64,000 nt of DNA from Minisyncoccota bacterium (GTDB lineage Bacteria; Patescibacteria; Paceibacteria; UBA9973; UBA918). The notes under the pieces were generated by a model, which made no database searches, had not been told where the DNA came from, and was given only the letters and a program-made list of their open reading frames with translations. Of this stretch, positions 59,515 through 64,000 are shown in pieces. How positions within the stretch are numbered: position 1 is the stretch's first letter; every line of letters begins with the position of its first letter. The position numbers were made by a program, and so were the translations under genes. Where the stretch lies: contig JAIPIB010000004.1 of NCBI GenBank assembly GCA_021734905.1, positions 1-64,000 on the forward strand, read 5' to 3'.

Positions 59515-60033
59515 ATGGAAAAGCTGAACATTCTGGTGATTGAAGACAACGTCGCCCACCAACAAGCCGCTCAGGAGCAGCTTTCTGAGCATAATCTAAC
59601 AATCGTCGGTAGTTTCCCCGAGGCATTGCGAATCTTAGGATCGTACTCCTTTGTGCGAATAGGGAAAGAAGGATACACATACGAGGGAAACTTCGATGTT
59701 GTACTCACCGACATGGAAATGCCTGTTTGTCGCCTTGATAATCTTGATCGATCTGTTGTGAAAGATATATCAGCGCCATATGGGTTAGTCCTCGCACTGC
59801 GAGCGGCTCAAGTTGGAGTTAAGTACGTTGCGATGATCACTGATACAAATCATCACCAGGGAGCAATGAGTAACGCTCTCGATATGGTTACCGGTGCATA
59901 CTGGAGCCATGGTGGCGGAATGTTTCAGATTGGTCAATCAAAAGTACTCTTTGCACATGCCGAGACTAAAGCCAACACGGAAAACGTGCGGGTAAAGCAG
60001 TGGCATGAAGCATTGAAACTTCTTCTTGGATGA
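59515..60033 (+). CDS. Receiver-domain (response-regulator-like) protein
   Basis: The 172-aa protein starts MEKLNILVIEDNVAHQQ. It has acidic residues Glu10/Asp11, a phosphorylatable Asp66 in VVLTDMEMP and a YVAMITDTN strand, the CheY-like receiver fold. An insert of about 20 residues sits before Asp66, and no conserved Lys is clear near the end. There is no output domain and no kinase gene in the window. The ATG at 59515 is chosen over 59509 because GGAG needs the longer spacing. Confidence 0.82.
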   Translation: MEKLNILVIEDNVAHQQAAQEQLSEHNLTIVGSFPEALRILGSYSFVRIGKEGYTYEGNFDVVLTDMEMPVCRLDNLDRSVVKDISAPYGLVLALRAAQVGVKYVAMITDTNHHQGAMSNALDMVTGAYWSHGGGMFQIGQSKVLFAHAETKANTENVRVKQWHEALKLLLG

Positions 60034-60230
60034 TTTCCACACGCAGACCCCAGTCTGACTGCGTGTAATAAATGAATGGGACGCTCGTAGCGAAGAAAAG
60101 TACGAGCACGACAGAGGGATAAGAGACCGAAGCCCTGTCAAAAGCTTTCTGGTAGATCAGCTTAAACTACCCGTTCGCCCAAACGTGATTGGTGCATTGG
60201 CGAGTTGAGTGTTTACTCCTCCTCGCCATC
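60034..60230 (+). other. Structured gene-free region between array genes
   Basis: Hairpins at 60039-60066 (acacgcag/ctgcgtgt) and 60199-60227 (ggcgag/ctcgcc) enclose more GC-rich sequence without an ORF. The second hairpin sits immediately before the repeated leader. It could hold terminators, processing sites or a small RNA. Confidence 0.4.
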
Positions 60231-60330
60231 TTTATACAGTTTCTGAAATTGTCGGAAACTTTTAGAGATTTGTTCTTTCACATTGAACACCGGCATACTG
60301 CCAACCGCACCCCAGGTGAGTGGGTAAAGG
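60231..60330 (+). repeat. Repeated leader, copy A
   Basis: tttatacagtttctgaaatt (60231) continues through gtcggaaacttttagagatt, ttgttctttc and the ggcatactgcc hairpin. It leads to a Shine-Dalgarno before the ATG at 60339. Copy C at 61660 matches over about 40 nt with two differences. Copy B at 60935 matches in its second half. Confidence 0.85.
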
Positions 60331-60338
60331 AGATTGGG

Positions 60339-60488
60339 ATGGACAAACAAGAGATTATTGACCAGATCAGTATGCTGCTCGGTCAACTTCTCGCTGAATC
60401 TCGCGGGAACAAAGCGGCGATTGCGCTCATCACTGAAATGATGAGTTTGATCGGTAAAATTTTTGATTCATTTACTTCGGGAGAATAA
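60339..60488 (+). CDS. 49-residue helical protein of the array
   Basis: The short protein MDKQEIIDQISMLLGQLLAE... reads as two amphipathic helices with no known motif. AAGGAG lies seven bases before the ATG at 60339, which fixes the start; a longer ORF from 60189 would run through the repeated leader. It ends 2 bp before the next receiver gene, so the two are almost certainly translated together and may interact. Confidence 0.72.
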   Translation: MDKQEIIDQISMLLGQLLAESRGNKAAIALITEMMSLIGKIFDSFTSGE

Positions 60489-60490
60489 AA

Positions 60491-60862
60491 ATGGAAAAGA
60501 TTCTCGTTGTGGACGACGAAGCACCGATGCTTGATGGGTTGCTTCGCGTTTCAGGGTTTGAGATTGTTTTTGCCGAAAATGAAAAACAGGCAAGGGCAGT
60601 GCTCGAGACGCAACAGATTTCCATCATACTTATGGATGGGAATCTTGATCCAGGGAATGATCTCTGGGGGCGCGATGTAGTGAAGCGCCTGCGTTCGTCT
60701 GGGTACACACTTCTGATTTGCATGTTTAGCTCCGATAAGGGGATGAATGTGGAAGGTGTGGAAGCTGGGGCAGATTCGTCGTTCAAGAAAGACTGGAATG
60801 ATGATGAAATGTCCGAGCGACTCGGTGAGCATCTCAAAACTTTGATGCGGGGATCCCAGTGA
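60491..60862 (+). CDS. CheY-like single-domain receiver
   Basis: The 123-aa protein starts MEKILVVDDEAPMLDG. It has Asp8/Asp9, phospho-acceptor Asp49 in IILMDGNL, Ser80/81 in MFSSD and a Lys near 99-100, the full receiver set. It has no DNA-binding output domain. GGGAG lies eight bases before the ATG. It is paired with the 49-aa gene just upstream and followed by a terminator. Confidence 0.87.
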   Translation: MEKILVVDDEAPMLDGLLRVSGFEIVFAENEKQARAVLETQQISIILMDGNLDPGNDLWGRDVVKRLRSSGYTLLICMFSSDKGMNVEGVEAGADSSFKKDWNDDEMSERLGEHLKTLMRGSQ

Positions 60863-60886
60863 AAAAATAATCTGGGGCGAGACCGT

Positions 60887-60911
60887 GGTGGAAACAAAAA
60901 ACGTTTCCACC
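60887..60911 (+). terminator. Terminator after the CheY-like gene
   Basis: ggtggaaac and gtttccacc pair around AAAAAAC. The preceding atctggggcgagaccg recurs in interrupted form at 61294-61326. Confidence 0.75.
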
Positions 60912-60934
60912 TTCTTATCAGGATTTTAAATTAA

Positions 60935-61019
60935 AGTTTGAAATTCTGTAGGGATAGTTCTTTTACATTAAACATCGGCATATTGCCAACTGCACCTCGG
61001 GCACAGGGGTAAGGAGACG
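60935..61019 (+). repeat. Repeated leader, copy B
   Basis: agtttgaaattctgtaggga..ttcttttacattaaacatcggcatattgcc aligns with copy A, including the GGCATA(C/T)TGCC hairpin and a strong GGTAAGGAG Shine-Dalgarno at its end. Confidence 0.75.
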
Positions 61020-61022
61020 AGT

Positions 61023-61280
61023 ATGAGTACAACGTACTGGCGTGAAAATACTCTTGTTCGCCACAAGGGAGAGATCGTCTCCGTGCAGAAAAATGGAGAT
61101 GACCGCCGCGAACTAGACAATGTATCGTCTGGAGACCGTCGTTCCCGTCAAATCGGGAAGAGGCACTGGCTCCGCAAGGAATCTAATGGGTGGAATTCTG
61201 GTGGTGGCTATTGGGACTATGTTTCCATGAAGCTGCCTGGCAAACCAGAACGAAACCTACGGAGACCTGTAGACAGCTAG
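61023..61280 (+). CDS. Small basic protein of the array
   Basis: The 85-aa protein is rich in Arg, Trp, Gly and Asn (MSTTYWRENTLVRHKGEIVS; GRRSRQIG-like stretch; RHWLRKESNGWNSGGGYWDY). No family is recognised and there is no membrane segment. GGTAAGGAGACG precedes the ATG at a typical distance. It uses leader copy B and stands alone between two gene-free structured regions. Confidence 0.68.
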   Translation: MSTTYWRENTLVRHKGEIVSVQKNGDDRRELDNVSSGDRRSRQIGKRHWLRKESNGWNSGGGYWDYVSMKLPGKPERNLRRPVDS

Positions 61281-61650
61281 GGCATGAGCGGGGATCTGGG
61301 GCAACACATAACCCTCAGGCGAGACCGCATTTCGAATGAATGGTCTGCGACGGCAGATTGCGCGGGGTTTCGAAAGATCCTCGAAGGCACAGACCAAGTT
61401 AATGTCAGAGTAACGACGTTAACCCAGTGATGGCCAATGTCATATCTTCTCCTCGACGAGAAGATATGACCTTAGATAAACCAAAGATTTTGGGTTTATC
61501 AGGCATCGAGTCTGTGTAATTCTTCCACTATTCATACCCAATGACCTGTAGCGGGTTCCATACATATGAATAGTTGGCGTAGCTTTTCAAGCTATGTGAG
61601 GCTGAGCGTCCTCAGTCAATTCCCAAGAGGACTTACAACCTCCTCTTGGG
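61281..61650 (+). ncRNA. Hairpin-rich non-coding region in the array
   Basis: About 370 nt without a gene contain consecutive hairpins: catatcttctc/gagaagatatg (about 61440-61467), gataaacc/ggtttatc (about 61474-61500), ctattcat..atgaatag (about 61529-61574), tagcttttcaagcta, ctgag/ctcag and a final cccaagagga/tcctcttggg (61622-61650). The run of closed stems suggests a structured RNA. I could not assign it to a known family. Confidence 0.45.
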
Positions 61651-61659
61651 ATCTTCATG

Positions 61660-61705
61660 AAGTTTCTGAAATCGTCGGAAACTTTTAGAGATTTTGTTCT
61701 TTCCA
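61660..61705 (+). repeat. Repeated leader, copy C
   Basis: agtttctgaaatcgtcggaa and the following acttttagagattttgttct match copy A almost base for base. It leads to CACAAGGAG before the ATG at 61727. Confidence 0.88.
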
Positions 61706-61726
61706 AACTAACACAAGGAGATTGCT

Positions 61727-61897
61727 ATGTTGATCGATTCTGCTGAGGCATGGGAAGCGTGTAAGGTTCTCATGTTCATGTCTGGGGTCCTCGGGTTTGC
61801 AGTCGGGTTTTTTCTTCGCGATCGTTTCTGGGATGTAAAACAGAAAAATTCGCGACCGAAAGCAGACGTATATCAATTTCCGAAGCGAGGAAGTTAG
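61727..61897 (+). CDS. 56-residue single-pass membrane protein of the array
   Basis: The ORF MLIDSAEAWEACKVLMFMSG... has one hydrophobic segment (VLMFMSGVLGFAVGFFL, residues ~14-30) and a basic tail ending YQFPKRGS. A strong AAGGAG lies seven bases before the ATG. It follows leader copy C. Function is unknown. A gaggaag/cttcctc hairpin overlaps its stop codon, and leader copy D follows. Confidence 0.7.
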   Translation: MLIDSAEAWEACKVLMFMSGVLGFAVGFFLRDRFWDVKQKNSRPKADVYQFPKRGS

Positions 61898-61910
61898 GAC
61901 CTTCCTCGGC

Positions 61911-61965
61911 TTTATACAGTTTCTGAATTTTCGGGAGTTGTTAGAGAGAAAGTTCATTTCAACAT
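61911..61965 (+). repeat. Repeated leader, degenerate copy D
   Basis: tttatacagtttctgaattt shares its first 17 bases with copy A and then diverges (tcgggagttgttagagagaa). It has no Shine-Dalgarno or ORF directly after it and may mark the right edge of the array. Confidence 0.65.
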
Positions 61966-62054
61966 CAAATTTTCAAATCTGTTCAAGTTCGAAAATTGCA
62001 AAGATTTTATCTTGTCTGGTTAGTACAAGAATTAGTAATTATAGTAAATTTATT

Positions 62055-63422
62055 ATGACAAGCTCGTATTATGTAATTGGTGCAGTACTACTCTACTTTG
62101 TCGCGCTGACTGTCGTATCGTATGTAACTGGAAAGAAACATAACAATGCGCAGTTTATTTCTGGTGGGTACAAAATACCCGCATTGGGGACATTTTCATC
62201 ATTGTTCGTGAGCACGATTGATGGTGTCGGTTTGGTCTTCCTAGTCACACTCGCGGCCTCTATCGGATTTGGTTTGTACTGGTTTGCTATCGGTATTTTT
62301 CTCACCGCCCTCCTGTTCTGTATCCAAGCACCTCGAATTAGAAAACTGAGTGAAGAGAAAAAATTTCTTAACATCACCGACTTACTTAAGTCACAGCTGG
62401 GTACAGTTACAGCGGGACTCGCCGTTATTATTGTTACGATTCTTATAGCAGCGCATTCTGCTTCACTCCTCTATATCTGTGGGCAAATATTTTCCGCAAT
62501 TTTTGGTTCGACGTTGACGGTGAGCATAATCGTCACTTCGGTAGTCGTTGGAGGGTACATTTACTTTGGTGGATATAAGGCAGTCATTGCTACTGATATT
62601 GTACAATTTTTAGCAATCATTCTTTTACTCGGGGCATCATTATTTATTGTTGATTTTCCTTCGGTTAGCTTTGCCCAGCATTCATTTCTTATGAATGATA
62701 GTCTCAGTGGTGTTTTTGGAATCATTGTTTTTTCTCTGATTATGTTCTATACCGTTCCTGCCATATGGCAGAGGATATTTACTTCGCAGGATCTACGTTC
62801 TACGAAAAAATCGCTACTCCTGTTTGGGTTAGCGTATGTCCCCGTATACTTTGTCATAATTGTGTTAGCCCTAACACTTTTTAGCATGTTCTCAACTATT
62901 GATCCGAGTCAGTTGCTCTACACGCTTTCTAGTGGTCAGGCGAGCCCTTTCCTTGGTGTCATACTGAGTGTGTCGCTTCTTGCGTTAACAATGTCATCAC
63001 TGGATACACAGGTATATATTTTCCTTTCAACAATTGCATCGAATTGGCTCAAGATTGATAAAGAAAGTAATTCTGAAAAGTATGTATCGGTGCTTAAGGT
63101 GTTGATCGCAATTTCATTTATCCTTATGACAGTGATTGCGCTTACGATATCGAACGTTGTGTCATTTGTACTCAGCGCGTTCTCACTATTGAGTGTCTTA
63201 GCACCGGCCTTGTTTGTTGCCGTGTATAGTGAAAAAGAAAGTCGAGTACTGGATTATTCAATGGCTACAGTTACCATCTTTGGTATAGCCGTATTCTTCT
63301 ACATGATGGCCAACGCGATGTTTGTCGATTTATTTACAAGCGCAATCCCGGGCCTTGCGACCATCATTGTCACCTTTGTGGGTTGGCTAGCATGGGAATT
63401 ATTCGACCTAGAAGGTAATTAA
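62055..63422 (+). CDS. Sodium:solute symporter family transporter
   Basis: From the ATG at 62055 (MTSSYYVIGAVLLYFVALTV) the 455-aa protein has about 12-13 membrane helices and the SSS-family features KHNNAQFISGGYKIPALGTF and VFSLIMFYTVPAIWQRIFTSQD. It would import a small solute with Na+; the substrate is not evident. A TATAGT box lies just upstream with no Shine-Dalgarno, so it follows the leaderless style. The ORF extension to 61938 crosses leader copy D and is rejected. Confidence 0.9.
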   Translation: MTSSYYVIGAVLLYFVALTVVSYVTGKKHNNAQFISGGYKIPALGTFSSLFVSTIDGVGLVFLVTLAASIGFGLYWFAIGIFLTALLFCIQAPRIRKLSEEKKFLNITDLLKSQLGTVTAGLAVIIVTILIAAHSASLLYICGQIFSAIFGSTLTVSIIVTSVVVGGYIYFGGYKAVIATDIVQFLAIILLLGASLFIVDFPSVSFAQHSFLMNDSLSGVFGIIVFSLIMFYTVPAIWQRIFTSQDLRSTKKSLLLFGLAYVPVYFVIIVLALTLFSMFSTIDPSQLLYTLSSGQASPFLGVILSVSLLALTMSSLDTQVYIFLSTIASNWLKIDKESNSEKYVSVLKVLIAISFILMTVIALTISNVVSFVLSAFSLLSVLAPALFVAVYSEKESRVLDYSMATVTIFGIAVFFYMMANAMFVDLFTSAIPGLATIIVTFVGWLAWELFDLEGN

Positions 63423-63456
63423 TTACTTTTCAGCTCTGACCTGATAGAGTCTTAGT

Positions 63457-63990
63457 ATGAGTGTTGTACCAAAAATAATTTTACTAGGAGGTCCTCAAGC
63501 AACGGGAAAAACTACTTTAGCCAAAGAGCTTTCGTCTCGGTTGGATGTACCTTGGATCTCAACAGACCAGATACGAACAATTTGTGGCATCATCCCTAAA
63601 GGAACGAGGTTACTGTCGGAAGAAATTGAGAACAATGAAGAGATATGGAAAGGGGTGGAACGTTTCATCAAAAGCCCTTTCCCTTGGGAGGCTGTGATTA
63701 TTGAGGGAGTAGCTGTTTTACCGCATTTTGTTTCCTCGTTAGACATTGAGGTTAGCCCAGTCTTTATTATTGATACTGACGCGAAAAGAATTGCAGAAAC
63801 AATTTATCAAAGAAGTTTACTCTCGTGGATAAATACAAAGACAGAGGAGCAGCAGAGTAAAAAGGTTGCAGACATCATTGAGTTCAATAATTTTATAAAA
63901 AAAGAAACACAGAAATACAACCTTCCAATAATAGAAGTTTCAAAATCAAATCAAGATATTGAAAAAGTGATGGAATTGCTTGTTGGTTGA
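63457..63990 (+). CDS. P-loop kinase, 2-phosphoglycerate kinase-like
   Basis: The 177-aa protein has a Walker A GGPQATGKTTLAKEL at residues ~11-25, followed by WISTDQIRTI and VIIEGVAVLPHF. This arrangement is typical of small kinases such as 2-phosphoglycerate kinase-like and shikimate-kinase-like P-loop proteins. A lid-like segment (AETIYQRSLLSWI) lies near residue 115. The substrate is unknown. It is 34 bp after the symporter gene. Confidence 0.82.
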   Translation: MSVVPKIILLGGPQATGKTTLAKELSSRLDVPWISTDQIRTICGIIPKGTRLLSEEIENNEEIWKGVERFIKSPFPWEAVIIEGVAVLPHFVSSLDIEVSPVFIIDTDAKRIAETIYQRSLLSWINTKTEEQQSKKVADIIEFNNFIKKETQKYNLPIIEVSKSNQDIEKVMELLVG

Positions 63991-64000
63991 AAGTAGGAAT

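Noticed and set aside
60189..60338. Longer N-terminus for the 49-aa protein
   Set aside because: It would translate the repeated leader; the Shine-Dalgarno points to the ATG at 60339.

Overview
The window looks like a chromosomal segment of a Candidate Phyla Radiation bacterium (Patescibacteria, most likely a Parcubacteria lineage). The sequence is AT-rich and genes are short and tightly packed. It carries the reduced core set expected of such genomes (ruvB-yebC-ruvC, dnaN, dnaA, rpmH-rnpA-yidC, tyrS, rsmA, pcrA, pnp, rpsO, cca) plus a large VirB4/VirB6/PrgI envelope machine next to comM. Many genes have a -10-like box only a few bases before the ATG and no Shine-Dalgarno, which suggests leaderless transcripts. 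Lineage is inferred from gene content and style; no rRNA is present to confirm it.

Layout. 1-400: a structured RNA candidate. 0.4-2.9 kb: Holliday-junction cluster and an acidic protein. 3-6.5 kb: tyrS and a class A penicillin-binding protein. 6.5-11.2 kb: origin-type neighbourhood (dnaN, dnaA, rpmH, rnpA, yidC) with DnaA-box-like sites on both sides of dnaA. 11.4-23 kb: one long minus-strand operon for a type IV secretion-like machine (VirB2-like pilin, VirB3/PrgI, split VirB4, VirB6 and lineage-specific membrane proteins) without relaxase or coupling protein. 23-46.5 kb: mostly housekeeping genes (rsmA, TrpR-like regulator, pcrA, LysM-M23 peptidase, comM, DksA-like, pnp, NYN nuclease, rpsO, Xer recombinase, cca, exonuclease III, ABC-F) plus a cupredoxin and a threonine synthase that stands out in codon use.

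46.6-57 kb is an accessory island built around three tRNA genes (Arg-TCG, Gly-GCC, Pro-TGG). Each tRNA is accompanied by partial copies of itself, mostly its T-arm and 3' end, on one or both strands and embedded in strong hairpins. At tRNA-Arg a 136-bp structured direct repeat brackets a two-gene ATPase plus TOPRIM defence module. At tRNA-Gly and tRNA-Pro, two related elements of about 160 nt place a conserved hairpin block inside a copy of the tRNA T-loop. The island also holds a dense cluster of ParB parS sites around a yraN-like gene (53.2-53.8 kb), a decayed hydrolase pseudogene, a nucleoside deoxyribosyltransferase-like gene, a HTH/LAGLIDADG-like gene and a Nudix gene.

57-59.3 kb returns to ordinary genes (corA, RBBP9-like hydrolase, TrmB regulator). 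59.4-61.9 kb is a cassette-like array of small genes (two receiver-domain proteins and three small proteins). Each gene has a strong Shine-Dalgarno, several share a repeated leader, and the gene-free stretches between them are rich in hairpins. The window ends with a sodium:solute symporter and a P-loop kinase.

Two styles of gene start coexist. Core genes look leaderless. Several accessory genes (thrC, the 42.6, 44.7, 50.5, 51.3 and 54.5 kb genes and the 59.5-61.9 kb array) have strong Shine-Dalgarno sites, and some also have -35/-10 promoters. The strongest candidates for something undescribed are the tRNA-tail-mimicking hairpin elements and the leader-linked small-gene array.
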